Shown: positions 1 through 13,734 of the stretch, piece after piece
Layout: each line of letters opens with the position of its first letter
Numbering within the stretch: the first letter of the stretch is position 1
Origin: [Phialemoniopsis] sp. UDSM-2020
Taxonomy: Eukaryota; Ascomycota; Sordariomycetes; Thyridiales; Thyridiaceae
Direction: 5' to 3'
Length of the DNA stretch: 64,000 nucleotides
NCBI GenBank assembly: GCA_018873225.1
Contig: JAEILZ010000004.1
Coordinates: 1,736,001-1,800,000, forward strand
The notes under the pieces: model-generated
Told to the model about the DNA's origin: nothing
Seen by the model: only the letters and a program-made list of their open reading frames with translations
The model's database searches: none
Made by a program: the position numbers and the translations under genes

Positions 1-3000
1 ACCCCTTCTTCAGGATGTTATGCCGTGGAGCATCCAATCATCATGACTGTAAAAGGACGCCGTTCCTTCCATCCCAGGCCACAGCTCTTGCACCATGAAG
101 CTAGTAGTCAACCCGGCACGCTGTTTGGCGAGTCATAAGAGCTAAACTCACACGCTGAGACGGACTCCGCGGTCCGTCATGAATATGAGGGCAGAAAACC
201 CTGATGGCTCCTGGGCTGTTCAACACCTCGAGGAACTCTGTTTTTGCCATTTTCAACACCCGGGATCAAGAGACGGCACTGGAGAGCAGCTTGGCCGGCA
301 AACCCGGTCGGCAGCCGGAACGCGACGACTGAGTTACACATTTCCCGCCCCCTACTCTCAGTCAGCGACCAGGGGCCTTTCCCGCCTTTTGTCCGAGGTC
401 GCAGAGACAAGTGCTTGGCTTGTGGAAGACCGGCTCCGCGCGTTAGGCACACTAACATGCCACCGCGCCAATTACCTAACAACGCTGTCAAAGTCCGTAA
501 GATCGGAAGCTTTCGGGATCTTGGTACAGGAGTGGACTAAGGGAAATAGTACGGATCCCAGTCGGTTTGTGGGTCAATGACAGCCGCAGACAGACTTCAA
601 ATCCAGCAACGCGCGCACATTGGCACTGCCTTTTGCGTGCGTGCAGCTGCTCTTGACATTGATGACAGCAAACAAAACGACCCTGAGCGAGCAGGGAATC
701 GGAGATCGTGATCGCGACAACTTGCCTAGGGTGGTTCCGGCTTTGATATGCGGCAGCGCCCTTTCAACTTTTCGATTCTCGAAGACCGCACAGAAACATT
801 CCCGGAACTCAGAACAATGCCCGACCTGCCATGGAACCGTTTCGACTACACAAAACACATTCGCCGCCTCTGACGGGTCCAGCACTGATCGAAAAACTTA
901 GTCCTGGAAGCCAAAGCCCTCATCGTGAAGCGAAGAGGGTCCTTGAAAGTTTGTCACGAGGTCTTGTATCGGGGGTGTTAGCGCTGAGAGAGATGCTGGG
1001 ATGCAGCAGTCATAAATTTCTCGAGGCTCCATCGGCGACCCACACAACTCAAAGGTACTCCATAGATTGAACTGTCTCCCTTTCCGGCATGGCTTGGGCA
1101 GGAATTGCGTGCAGTCGAAACTCCTTCAGGAGCTCAAACAGGCAAGGCACCTTTCAAGGGTTGCGCACAGCCGTCGCTCTTCTGGTGCTTTCTGACTGGT
1201 CTCGCTCGACTGCCAGTCGTATGTACGACCTCCGGCTCGGAGTCACGATCCCCTGGCCGCCCTGGCCGCTGGCGGATGTCTTCTCCAGCCTGCTCCCGCA
1301 ATTCCCACCCTTGCGCCGAGCTCCAGGTCGGGTAACACGTTCCCCGCTTGAGGCCGTGACCTCCTTTTCGCGATCCCCACCTCCGCGTCGCCGTCTCGCA
1401 TTGACTCCGATTACGATTGCCTCTCTCAGCACACGATCTCCGTGTCTTCCCGGAGACAACGGTGCCAGAGACATTCCCATTGGCTACCCTCCCGATGGCC
1501 ATGCATTCCTGGTCCTCGCGGTGTGTCGCAATTCTATTCTGGTAAAGTATCTTTGAATGTATTTGAAGGTTTGCAGGAGCAAGATCTGCATCCCTTTGTT
1601 GCAGCTTGGATCGCTGGACGGCCGTTGATACGGCTGGAGGGTCAACTAGACTGGCCACTTTTACCCCGATCAAGAACTGGGTGACTTGACTGGCGCAAGC
1701 TGTCCTTGGCTTGGGTCCAGATCTTTCGACAAGAATAATGCGTATCGCCCGGGCCAAAGGGGCCTGCGCTTGTGTACGAAGTACAAAGGAGTCAAGTCGA
1801 TGTTTCGTAGACCCTGATGATATGTCCACTCCTAGGGGTTCCCCGTCTCGTGGTGCCCATCCCTGTAGCGGGAAAATATTTAACACACACTCACACACGC
1901 TTGTGCCAAGTACGTAGTTAACGCGTCTTTTTGGATTGGTGTGGGCCTCTTAGCTCGTCACATCTCCAACACTCAACACTGGGCTCTCCTTCGATCTCCT
2001 CATCAAGCACCTGATGGGCTTGGTGGGGATAGGTATTCTTCGACCTACCAACAGTGGCTTGTTCAACACCTGCCAGGGTTGTGTTCGCGAATTCGTGAGG
2101 GGGTGGCACTATGGCGGCGGTCTCGTCCCCAGCCCATGGCTCCCAGATCTGGGGTTTGGCCGCTTCTACCCCAAGAATATCAGGCCACTTGCTTGCCACC
2201 AGCTTGAAAGCCGCTTGCGACTTGGCTAGCGATTGGAATCTGGGGGCGACATCGTCCACGATCGACTGTAGAAGTCGTCCAAATCCTGATCGCCGGGTGG
2301 CTAGCTGCCGTAGAGTTGACTTGGCTGGAGACACCCAAATTGCCAATGAAGCGGCCTCCATTGGTTGCGCCTCTCGCCCGCCAGCTCCCGGAGCATGCGG
2401 ACGGCGGGCACGTACGGCGTCTCCACCCACACGCGAGCTCAGCCCTGACCACCACCGAATGTACTCCGTTGAAACAACGTTTAATTGTGATCAGGACATC
2501 AGAAAGGTTGTTTCCTTTTTCCCACCCCTGCTCTGGAATTTTTCTCCAGGTGTGAGTTGCATCATGTTTCTTGGGCAGCTGCAGGGTGTTGGAAACAGCC
2601 ATGATATGATCTAACAATGCTTGATGGTCGCATGCTTCTCAATACGCTATGCCCAAAAGATCTGTGCTGGCTTCCCAGGTCTGAGGATCGTTCATAGATT
2701 GACTTTACGAGGCCGTCATGTCAGTTTGACACCCGCTCCCCAATGATTTGACGGCATGATGGAACGCGTAGTACAGTACAAAGTACCAGCGACATGGTGT
2801 GATGTGACCCGTCTTGTCGCTGGCGGCGGCGTAGCCGGCTAGGGTTTCTACTGCTGCTGGGAAGGGATTCTTGGGAACGAATAATATTGGTTTGTTTCTT
2901 TTGCCCCTGTTCTCTATAAGACCATGAGGTTCGAGAAGAATGTTGAAGGTCTCAGTCATGCTGATTGCAGACTGCCGCTAGGTTGAGGTTGACATCTAAT

Positions 3001-6000
3001 CCGGCAATGGCAATGACGAACCTCACTGTCCGAATTGTATATACGTTCCTTCCTATTTGTAGGTGGTACGGAGTCTACAGTAAAGCACGCCCTTCGCACT
3101 TAACTTCTCGTTATAACAACCAATCCCGGTGCAAAGTGTTCACCACAGATGTACCATCTGTGGAGAGGACGGCCATTTGCCTTTTTGAGACAAGTTGTGA
3201 TCAGTTACGAACGCAGAGCACGGTCTCCCTCAAACCCATGAAGTCCACACACGCCTTTCCCAAGCTAACCTGACTCCAGTCATTCGTCCCGTATATCAAT
3301 ACCGAGAAAGGCGCGATGGTGCCGGCAGTTGTTCACAGCTGGGTGGGTCACACCTGTACAATGTTTGCAGGTTTCATTTTCAGCCCTCCTCTCAGGTATC
3401 GCATGTTGAAGAGAGAAATGCTCCAATACCTTCGTCCCGACACAGTGCCATGTAAGGGTATTCTACACGTACCACCTCTGTACTTGCACAACAAACCTCG
3501 TACTACAGTCCTTGGAACGACTAGCGTATCGCCGAGTCCGAGTTTAGAGCTATGCTTGAAAGTGCATTGACGATGTCGGTATTCGATTTCAAAGAGTACA
3601 CCTGGGATTTTCAAAGCAACGGCAGAGCTGCACGGCTTTTACACGAGGCAGATGTCAACCTTCGATATATTGGCAAACTGGAGACATCTACGTGTCCAGG
3701 CACTCCAAGATATATGTTCAGGAACTCAAACCGGTCTCCAGATCCTGATACACTCTGAACAGGCAAGGCTGGTACCCATTTGGCAGTGGTTTTGCCGAGA
3801 CTTGACTGCTAATCAGAGCATCAAAATTGAGGCCGAGCATTGAGCACAGGGCACCCCTTCGAGGAGGTAACCCCTTATAAGGAAGTTTAACAGTCATGAC
3901 CTTCAAGGAACGAAGAGATGGTGCAGCGGTGAGAGAAACGTCAAACTCTCATCAGAATCAGCTAAGATCACCATCCCCCTTCAGAAACGTCCGCAAGCCC
4001 CTGCCCAAAACCCCGAGTTCGATTCGCACCCCCTGAGTTTGACGCAGGGGACTTTTCGAACAGATGAAGGTCCGGGCGAGGCTTGTGCGAGGCGCACAAA
4101 CAAATACCGCAGTTAAGAACAAAACTGAACCCGAAAGGGACGGGGCGCAAAGTAGCTACAAAGGTGGGCTTGGGCCTAAAGGTAGTACCCGGGGCATTAC
4201 CTTTTTGCTATTTCCTACAGTGAGTTAATAAAAAGCGTTTTGAAGAACTATATAGTTTTACAACCAGTCTGCTACACTTACTTCAGCCCCGCTGAGATAT
4301 GCTTTGAAGGTATAGTTTAGGTGAGTTAAACTTAAATTAAGTAGGTCTCTTTAGGAGGATACCTTGCAGCTAGGATTCTAGAATGAAGATGTAGTCTGAG
4401 TTGGCTACCTCAAGCCGTTTCAGAGAGAAACAACTGTGGACAACATATCTTCACGCCTGAACCTGAGCTAGGTCGCTTCATGCGCTGTCTAACAGGGGGC
4501 GAGAACCAGATTCCTATACGCACATCCTATCTGGTCAAGATGCCATCATCCGTATGAATGGTTCGGGTCTATTGCAGTCCAAGGTGCGTTGCATTGAAGA
4601 CGAGTGTGTATCCAAATGTAAAATATCGTCGCAAAACTACGTCCTGGACATTTCGAACAGCTCTAGATAGACCAAAATAAATTAGACTAACAAGCCTCTT
4701 TTCAAAGTAGAAGCCTGCAAATGGGACCATCCTTGCAGCAGTTGTCAGGGGCCCTTGCACCTGGTCTGATACAGAACTGCAAGGTTGATGACATGCGTGA
4801 AAGAAGCAATGTGCGGAATCAATATGCATTCAAGATACAAGGCCCAACGCCACACAGAACGGTTATTCCAACGTCATAAAATCGTCCATCGGCAATTGTC
4901 TGTAGTGGTTGATACATCGTTCAGTTCGACTTGGTGATACTTCGTCATCATTAAAACTTGTCAAGACGGTTTCCTATGAGATGTTGACTTTCGAGATTGA
5001 TGTATCATAATACTGCTAAATAAACAATGGAAACGGCTTGAACAGCACGTAAGAACCGGGGTCTTCCTCAGACCTCAGACAGAGTTGAACAGCTTCCTCA
5101 ATGAGCTACCGTGCCAAGACGTCAGATGAGTTCGACATTCCTGAGCAGGGCGTTGAGAGACAATGGTGTGTAGAATTGAGTTTGAGACGTCACTAGAAGA
5201 GTGCTAGTGCGAGCTCTTGCCCTGGACTAAGACAGGTCGTTCCTCGAGGTCTCGAAGGGCTGGAGCAGAGTTAAGGGGACACAATGCTCAAGCCACAGAC
5301 TCGTTAGGCCAGAGTTTGCTATGTTGATTGCGCACAAAATACCACATTAGCTGGGACTCCAACAGATTTCCATGTTCAAGGATGCTGGGAGTGTTAACAG
5401 AGCCAATGGACGGGCCAAGCGAGGCATGGTGGCTTGGAGGGAAGAGAGACATGAAGAGGGAGCCTGAGCAGCGCCACTGTGGCGCCTGCATGTGATGCTC
5501 AGTGGTGGGCGTGCTGATTGGCTGACTCTTGGACCACAGCACCCAAAGGGGGAGTCTAGAGTGGAGTACACCAGCCCCACACACCCTTTGCCTGACGTCA
5601 CTGGCCGTCCCTCTTCAGCTCAGAACAGCACCAGAACAGCTCGAGAAGACACAGAGATGCACTCGTCATGTGTGCAGCCAGAGGTCTCAGAGCCCTGCAT
5701 CGACAACGGTAGTGCCGATGATCTGCCTCTCTGGCGATGCTAGATGCCGGGGGTTTAAACCACTTCAAGTTAAACACCGCCCCAGCTGCCAGGTAAGTTG
5801 TCTGGGAATGATGCCAGTGATGAAAGGTCCACGGGTGACGCAGCCCTTCATCAGCGGTTTTTACCTTTGGCAGTGCGACCCCCACCACTTAACATTCTTT
5901 CAATATTAAATCCCATCTCAGCCCCCAATCCATCCCCTCCATTCTTTCGAAGAACACTTCTCGAACCTAGTCATCCCATCAACTGCCGGCCTTTATCCTG

Positions 6001-6115
6001 CAGGGACTTCGCGTAGATTAGGACCCTGAAACCCCACCACTCCAATTCCGATTCTCGACACATCATTCCAAACTTGACGCCAAACAGTCATCACACGAGA
6101 CACAAGTCAGCAATC
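1..6115. other. Gene-poor region, no supported gene
   Basis: No open frame here combines an ATG start, a recognisable domain and fungal splice signals. The longest open frame (minus strand, 1134-1898) begins at a GTG and its translation resembles no family I know. Minus-strand frames at about 1.9-2.6 kb are open for 145-170 codons in two overlapping registers, but both lack a good ATG context. The stretch from about 4.2 to 5.1 kb is visibly richer in A and T than the rest. No terminal repeats, transposase or reverse-transcriptase motifs were seen. The last few hundred bases are CT-rich and probably carry the promoter and 5' leader of the membrane protein that starts at 6116. Confidence 0.6.
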
Positions 6116-7137
6116 ATGGGTGCCAAATCCGGCCTCAGCCTCAAGTTCCTCCAGTGGTTCATCCGGGGCATTCAGTTCTGCTGTGCCGCCGTCGTCCTCG
6201 CCCTCTACTCGTACTTCCTCGCCACCCTTCACAACCATGACCTGAACATTGCGACCTACATCCGCGCTGTCGAGGGCATCTCTGGCGCTGCTGTCCTCTA
6301 CACCCTCGTTGGCTTGCTGCTTCTGTGCTGCCTCGCCGGATTCGCCGTCACCTCCTTCATCGCCATCGTTCTCGATATCGCCTTTGCCGGCGCCTTCATC
6401 TACGTTGCTACTGCCAACCGTGGTGGAGCCAGCTCATGCTCCGGCTACGTCGACACCCCGTTTGGCTCGGGCGAGTCTGACGACCACGTCACCGACGATG
6501 GCCATGGTGGTTTCACCCACCTTCCCAGCCTTCACACCGCTTGCAAGATGGAGACTGCCTGCCTTGCCGTTTCTATTGCAGCTGTGTAAGTCCCCTTAAC
6601 AGGATTGCTTCTGTTATTGGATAAAGACGCTAACTTTTGACTTACAGTCTTTTCTTCCTCCTTTCCGCTGTCATGGAGATCCTCCTCGTCCGCCACCACC
6701 GCAAGGAGAAGCGCTTCGGCCCCGGTCCCCAGAACAACTACACCTCCGGCTACGGCAACCGCCGCAGGGGTCTTTTCGGCTGGCGCCGCAACCGCCGTGA
6801 CAAGGCCGCTCTTGCCAATGAGAACGCCCTCCCCGAGCACGCCCACCCGAACGCGATGCGCGATAGCTACGCCACCGAGACGACTGCTGTGGGTGACAGC
6901 CGCCTGAGCAGCACCTACCCCAAGCACGGCGAGGCTGGTTACGGCCACGCCGGCACTGGCGCTGGCCCGCTCCACCACGACCCCGCGTACGGACACACTG
7001 GCACTGCTGGCCTGCACAAAGAGCCGGCGTACGCACACACCGGCGCTGGTGGCCTGCATAATGAGCCGGCGACCTACCCCGCCGGTGGCAACTATCGCTA
7101 CGACGATGGAGTCTACACCCGCGGCACTGCTGTCTAA
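6116..7137 (+). CDS. MARVEL-type four-helix membrane protein with repeat tail
   Basis: Two exons, 6116-6585 and 6648-7137, give 319 residues. The 62-nt intron has GTAAGT at its 5' end, a GCTAAC branch site at about 6630 and TTACAG at its 3' end. Four hydrophobic segments are visible at roughly residues 15-37, 55-78, 82-102 and 147-170, the arrangement of fungal MARVEL-domain proteins of the plasma membrane. The loop before the last helix is Gly/Ser/Asp-rich. The cytosolic tail is first basic (RRRGLFGWRRNRRDK) and then holds three degenerate repeats of 14-16 residues with the core GHTGTAGLHKEPAY. The start was chosen because MGAKSG follows a CT-rich leader and leads directly into the first helix; an upstream in-frame ATG at 6074 would add 14 polar residues. 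MARVEL proteins act in membrane apposition and trafficking, but the specific role here is unknown. The assignment rests on topology, not a diagnostic motif. Confidence 0.75.
6940..7071 (+). repeat. Intragenic tandem repeat (3 units, 14-16 codons)
   Basis: Three consecutive in-frame units in the tail of the MARVEL-type protein, each starting at a Tyr codon: 6940-6987 (16 codons), 6988-7029 (14) and 7030-7071 (14). Each reads roughly Y-(G/A)-H-x-G-x-G-x-L-H-x-(D/E)-P-A. The units differ at several bases, so the array is old or under amino-acid-level constraint. Confidence 0.8.
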
Positions 7138-10100
7138 ATCGGAAAATTGTGAAATGCAGAATATGTACGACTAGGGAAAGGAAGGGAATGATACCAGGAG
7201 TTGCGAGTTGTATAACAGGTGCTAGACGCCATTTTGCTCTGATCGGCCTAGGAGAGTTCTCCAGCCGTTTGTGTTATCGTAGGATCGAATATCCATAGTG
7301 TATTTTATTCCAATCTAATAATGTGTAATCTCGAACTTCTATCACTTCCAACAGTTTGGTGAAACTGATCTATCTCGCGTAACGCCTCATATCGTTATTT
7401 GGCTTCCATTGGTCAATGTCCAGCCTATGGTTGTCAAGACACACTCCTGTTATGCAGTCTCGCCGTTGGAATTAGGTTTGGGAATCACAGTTACACTGTG
7501 CACTCACGTGTACTGTTTTTCGTGTGTTTCCGTGCAGGCGTTCGAACGACTGGCTCGCCAGGCCGCACCTCATCGCCTCCCGGTCCCTCCCGCTCATTCG
7601 GCACGAAGCGAGAGCGCCCAACCATACACAAACAGTGAACATGACGGTTCGGAGAGTCTGACCGCTTTGCAAATACAAAGGGGGGAAGAACAAAAACAAA
7701 AAGATAACGTACAACATCAGGAATTCGCTGGTCGTCACCGACCCAACTACTACTCTGACGGTCAGTGGCTTATCGAGGGCAGAGCGGACGGGATGCCGAG
7801 TTTTCCACTACCTATGGTCGTACATGCTTTGGCAGTGCTGCTCGTCCTGATCATGAGGGTGAGACGCGTCCCGGGCCACCCCCTTTGTCCGCCTGTCCTC
7901 AAGCCAAGACCGCGGTGTAAGCTCATAAGAGCTCATGTGGAAAGTACCCGGCAAACAATGATGGGCGGAGTGGGGGTTGATGTGTAGAAGAGACGTCGGA
8001 GCGTACATGGGACTTTCTCACCGTCTCAAGGCGAAGTACTTTGCATTCAAAGTGCAGTTTCATGCGCCCGTCGGCGTCGACCTTTGATATCAGGTACCCA
8101 CCCACCCAGAAGGCGCGGGCACAACGAAGGCTGAGAAGCAGTGCCGGAGGTTAAACGAGCCAGGCTCTCAGGTCAACCCGGTCCTTGGAAGATGGAGTAA
8201 ACGATGGGTGGGTGGGAACCTTGATGCATAGGCTGAAGTGGAGGGCACGCGGGATAATCATGAATACTCAACCGAATCGGATTGGTAGGCAAACAGCATG
8301 ATCTGGTCCAGGCGACCGATTGCTTTCTTTTGGGGAGAACTCTTCATACGAAGTTGCAGGGGCAGAGATTCTGCAGCTTGCCGGGCGGTAGCATCACGAC
8401 GCGCCACCGTGCAGATGACATGCTGCGAAGTGACTGCAGGGCGCGCAACAAAATTTGACATGGACGGAACAAGCTCCGGCACAGGCGTATTGGACCGGGC
8501 CTTTTATTCAAGGTACAATCATTACAAAAATTATAGCGCCCAACAATACAGGTACGACGACGCCAATATGCAGCCTGCCGTGATCACCCCAGTGACACCT
8601 CCGGGGCAGTGTTGACAGCTCCCCGGACACGGGAACCCGCGTCGCTAGAAAGCAAAAGGACCTCGAGCCCTCCCTCCTCGACTCAAGCTCCATTGTCAGA
8701 CCGCCTTTTATCCAGTGCCAGGTGGCCGTGTAACTGAGGGTATAAATCGGTGATCTCGTGTGACGGTGGCGCTGAGGGGCGAGAGACGGGACGGTATCAT
8801 GCCATGTTGTTGTACATTTTTCCCAGTGAATCTTGGTCTGGCAATCTCGCCCTGCGACAGTGCTTTTGTGTTGGGTGCTGATGAACGCGCATGAGCGGTG
8901 TAGGAAGGAGAAATGAATGTTGAAGCGGCAAGGGGCCATGAAGGATAGAGCAGAGGTTGGTGTCGGAAGAAGTCGAGACAAAGGCGTCAACTAGTCTATG
9001 CTGTCAGTATATCCCATCCTAGTCGTTTGCACAGTGCTTTACGGTGGGTGTCTTACCGCCGACTCCTGAAACTTGCGAGCATATCACAAGCTATCATTAG
9101 GGTATGTTATTCGTGTTCATTTTTTCGTCGACTGTCTTCATCACTCCCTTAACCTCGGCCATGCGATCATCAGCCGTCGCCGGGGATGTCGAGTCGTCAG
9201 TCCTGAAGATGACAAAAGGGCCATTGTGTGGTGGTTGTCCACGGAATTGGCTCAACTGCTGTTTTTCTAGGGATTGCTGTTCTTTACGGGGTGCTTGAGG
9301 CTCCGTGTCTTGCCTAGACGTGCCTCAGCAAGAACGATAGGAGGCAACAGGACGAAAGAAAGTCCTTTAGTGACGGTTGTAGGAAGATCTTGACCTACCC
9401 ATTCTGTAATGAGATGTTCGAAGACGTGGTCATGGCTGCGGGAGGCTTTGGAGGCCAAAGTCCAGGGTGTCGAGGGCGCGATGGCTCGTTTTCTCAGGGG
9501 GAGAGTTCGCGATTCGTGTGTCGGAATGTGTCGCACCATCAACTCTGCTCGGAGGGACAAGACACCATGCTTTTATACATCCTTCTCCAGGAGATACGAA
9601 GCTGCATTCGAAAAGCCCTCATCCTTGCCGTGGTCAAGGATTATTTTGATATTGATTCGCGTGGCGGTCCTCAGGGTGACCGCGTCGATATGCACCTAGT
9701 CAAATGTGATCAGTGTAGCTTGCGAGGACAAGCGCATAATGCTTATTGCCACGGACGCCAAGTGCAATGAGTTGTCAAAAAAGGGGAAGGGGTCATGGCG
9801 ATGTAGAGGAAAAAGCAAAGGAGGAAGTGCCCAAAACAGTGACATTGGGCAGCCCGACGAATAGGAGTGCATGCTGGAAATTTGCGATCCTGAGGGAAAC
9901 AAGGTGGCCGTCGTGAATGTGTCATTTTGACTTGTCGGATTAGCTGATGCTGTGCGACTACACGAGACAGATCCTTCTCCTGTGTACATCTCCGGCGTGG
10001 TTAGGATCGAGGACTGTCTTGTTGTGTGGCTCACCGGATGAACAGGCTTGCAGCCGAGGCGGCGGGTACGGACAGATCCCCCTTGGCCATAGTAATACTC

Positions 10101-13100
10101 TAGGACCGGGCGGAAACAATGGCAAGGTCAGTCAGTAGCGCGGTGCAGAGCAGCTATTGTCATGCAATGCAGTAAGATCATCTAAGTTTGATGTCGAGAT
10201 ATGGAAGGAATTGTTGGCTAGTATCCCAGCTCATGCAAATCGACGAACCGGGATAGATCACCACGGTTCTAACAATACCCTTGTATGGGCCCGGCAAGTA
10301 GTGCCGACTCTGGAGCCCGCAGAAGACGTGTGGGATCCAAATTCTGATATCTATGTCTCGCGCAGAGCGCTGTTGGTATCTGCTATTTCCGAGCTAGGCG
10401 GTCGACGTCAGGCTTGTTTCCAGTTGGGAGCTGGGGAAGCTCTTGGTATCTTCCGTCTGGTGCCTCCAAGCGATAGAGGTAGGCGGACAACGATGATGTG
10501 TGGTAGGGGCGTGTGGTAGGGATGTGTGGTAGGGATGGCAGAGGATACATGGGAACTCCCACCGTCTCCAAGGCAAAGAAGCTTGCATTTGGGACTAGAA
10601 GGCGTGTCAATTTCAGGGGCAAATCGGCCTGTGTATCGACGATCGGTCCAGATCAAATAGCTTAGGAGTATGGCAGGTGTCTTGAGATTGCATCATCTGA
10701 AGGAGAAAAGTGTGGTGAGGTTGAAGCGATCGGGAGGAGACTGCTGTTGGCGATGCCAAGGAAGAAGAAGTCGATACTGGAGGATGCAAAATACAGCCAC
10801 CCAGCCGTGGAACGATGAGAAAAGCCGTATGACACTCTCCTCTAGATGGAAAATCTCCTCCTTGTCATGCATGCCATTGTTTCTTGGGTCGAACCCGTTG
10901 GTCTCGATGTAACATGTCTCAGAAACCCGATGATAGTGACCCAGTGTCGTACTTGTCTCCCTAGGTAGGCCTCCAGGGCTGCAAGACTAGATTTTAGTGG
11001 CGCGTAATTCAAGTCATTGTCATCGAGCTGAGGTCTAGGACCGGTCACATCATAGTAGCTGCAAAAGTAGGCAAGGCCGTGGGCGAGGGCCGCCTGACCG
11101 GTGTACACGATTAGGAACCCGGGCGAGCCTTGTAGTAGTGCGGAGCCCATTCTGTGAGTCTTGGGAGGGACAATATAGGCGCCGCGAAGGTAGTAGGTAG
11201 GTCAGCGACCGTCTGGTTGTCTACACCTGTGTCAAGAACGACTTCTCCTTGTGTCACTGATCGCTGCACGCCCTGGAGAATGAAGTGAGGTCTACATCGT
11301 TCGATCCGGATAGCTGGGCCAGGACTGCAAACTTGGCCTGCGTGACGACGGCCACCCGCTCATGTAGGCGATGAGAAAGAACCTGCAGGTGATGATCTGT
11401 CAGGTGGTTTCTATTCAAAGAAACCTTGTATCTTGCTGTCAAACTCTGCAGGCTGAGGCAGAAAGGCCGCGGCCGGGCATGAGGCGTTGGCACCCCTGAC
11501 CAACGTACACGGCCGCAAACACGGCCAGCTTCGAATGTGAAAATTAGTAATTGGATGCAAAGATGCTGTAGGATTATTCAAGCTCTCTAGGCATTCACTT
11601 CTCAGCTGGTTGCTACAGATATGATGTTTGTCTCGAGGCAGCACCCCTATGCTTGCTTACCCGAACGTCACAGCCGTTCATTTCGCATGCATGTATGTAA
11701 AGATGAAGAAAGTTGGAGAGGCTCGGCATGACTTGAATGCGGGCTGCAGGACTTGGTACCACCGTCGGGAAATTAGGGTGTGGTCGTGGAATGAATGTCT
11801 TAGCCACTCCCATAAGAGACTAGATGTGGACGATGGCGGCTTCTGAAGATCAACTAATCCTGACCTTTTCCAGCTCAGCAAAAACGGGATGGGTTGTTTA
11901 CGGAGAGACGAGCGGACGGGAAGCGTGTAAGGCAATCCAGGTGCCACTACCATGTTGCATCGTCCATGTTCCCAGATAGAGTGGGTGGGTAGAGCATCAC
12001 CACGTCCTCAGTCACCCCTGTCTAAGGCAACCCCCAGGCTTCCTGCAGCTGTCTGCTTTTTGATGGATGCGGGGACCTCATTAGAAAATTCTTCTCGTCT
12101 GTGAACACGTCACTACTTTACAGGCGTTTCATTGTGGTCGACAGAGGCCGCTTCCTGCTCCAAACCCCTGGGGGCTGGTATGCCTGAGGAGTGGTGTGCG
12201 AGCGGTAACGCACAAAGAGACATCCATCAAATACCGAGCCTGCCATAGTATCGTTGAGTTCTTCTTGAATACATAAAGATACAAACAGTGAGGTCGGCTA
12301 AAAGTCGATAGTTGTTGGCCTCCGACAGGTGACTTTATGCAAAATCTGGAGTCTAGTTGTTGGGTGCGTATTTACGCTTTCTGAAAGGTCATCCATGAGC
12401 ATAATCATGTCGGCCGGCCAGCGCGCATTAGGTTGGAAAGGTCTGACGAGAACATTCTCCGGCATTGCGCCCTGGTGTCGTCTTGCGATATGATGCAACG
12501 CCGAGCTGTCTGCCTTGACCATCTAGCGAGGGAGACTCCACTGTCTGAGAAACGCGACTTCATGAGCCCGCGGCAAGCGTTGATTCGATCGCATGAGTGG
12601 CGTGAAGGTCTATCAACCCCAGGCCACGATCCATCGGGCCCATTTCATCGACCTTTCGCCGAATGTCTCGTATTGTGTGCAGTAGTGTTAAAGAAATAAA
12701 GCAATGACCGATCCAGTGACAGGAGTTTAAGCGCCGGGCTTGGGAAAGTTCCTTAGGGTGTCCACCGGTGGTGGTACTTGAAATTTGACAAGCGCGACCC
12801 TCAGTGACTTCCCCTGGCGCCCGGCAGCTAAAGAATGGGTCGATATCCACTGTGAAGTACACCTGACAGCACAGGTACCCACAGGTAAACGTTGGAGTTA
12901 ACATCGACTTCACCTCGGAGAGAATCTTGATCTCATCTCGTCTGGAAGATACCAATCTCGTCGGCGACGGCAGCACGCACTAAACAGCTGCTCAGATGCA
13001 GTTGTGCCATCCACTGCTTTCTCATTGGGTGTGCCATTTGAGGGATAGCCTCTCTCGCAATGCTGCAAGCAATCAGAGGCGAGCCGGGGCAAAACCCGGT

Positions 13101-13734
13101 GGCACATCCATCTGTATCTGTCCCGCGAGTTCAAGGTACGCTGACCTTGATCCTTTTCAGCCCCCTCTAGACTGTCACTCACCTTGGCGGTCAATTGCTG
13201 CTCATCGTTCGCCTGACTCCCGTACCCCAACCAACATCATTCCTCTCCTCGGTCAACTCGAGGAACTAGTTTCTGGACTCACGGTCTGTTACCAGGGGAG
13301 AGGTATCCACCTGTTACGCCCAGCTACTGTGCAACCGCGCAAGAACAGGGTAGCGAAAAGTAAAAGTCGCATGCGCACGGACAGAAGCAACCCTCGTCGG
13401 ACAACAGACATTGTTGATCACAGCCCACAAGATGTAGACGCCATTTCTGATAAACGATTCGTAATATTAACTAAAGCAGCTTCTTTTTGAGGCTGACTAG
13501 ATTCGCGGGGACTACGGATGTGCCCGCTCGAAACAACGCCAGAATGCAGCCACCTGCTTCCCATCACCCATCCAACTAACCCAACGCAGATACCTGGTCA
13601 AGCGGCACAGATCGAGATCTAAATCTGGACAGACACCACATCGAAGTGTGGGCAAAAAGGCCCACGACCCTGGACCCGCCCGTTTAGGGAAGACTCCGTA
13701 AAATCGCCAAATAGCAAACATCGAAGCTGGGACT
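7138..13734. other. Long intergenic region, no supported gene
   Basis: About 6.6 kb without a convincing gene. It holds the 3' flank of the MARVEL-type gene and the 3' flank of the oxidoreductase gene, which converge on it. Short open frames on both strands lack ATG context, splice partners or recognisable domains. The stretch 10,842-11,493 on the minus strand has two protein-like open pieces that may be debris of a gene (see findings). One short minisatellite lies at 10,496-10,534. Confidence 0.55.
10496..10534. repeat. Minisatellite, 3 x 13 bp
   Basis: Three tandem copies of a 13-bp unit (ATGTGTGGTAGGG, with GC for AT at the start of the middle copy) at 10496-10508, 10509-10521 and 10522-10534. 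They lie in non-coding DNA. Confidence 0.85.

Noticed and set aside
1134..1898. 254-codon minus-strand open frame
   Set aside because: It starts at GTG, has no recognisable motif, and overlaps an equally plausible plus-strand frame. Probably chance openness in GC-rich DNA.
1918..2617. Two overlapping minus-strand frames of 145-170 codons
   Set aside because: The two registers are similarly open, there is no good ATG in context, and there is no splice or domain evidence to choose either.
3919..4030. tRNA-like A-box (TGGTGCAGCGG) and B-box (AGTTCGATTC) motifs
   Set aside because: The flanking bases do not form T-arm or acceptor stems, and the spacing gives no cloverleaf. Chance matches or a fossil.
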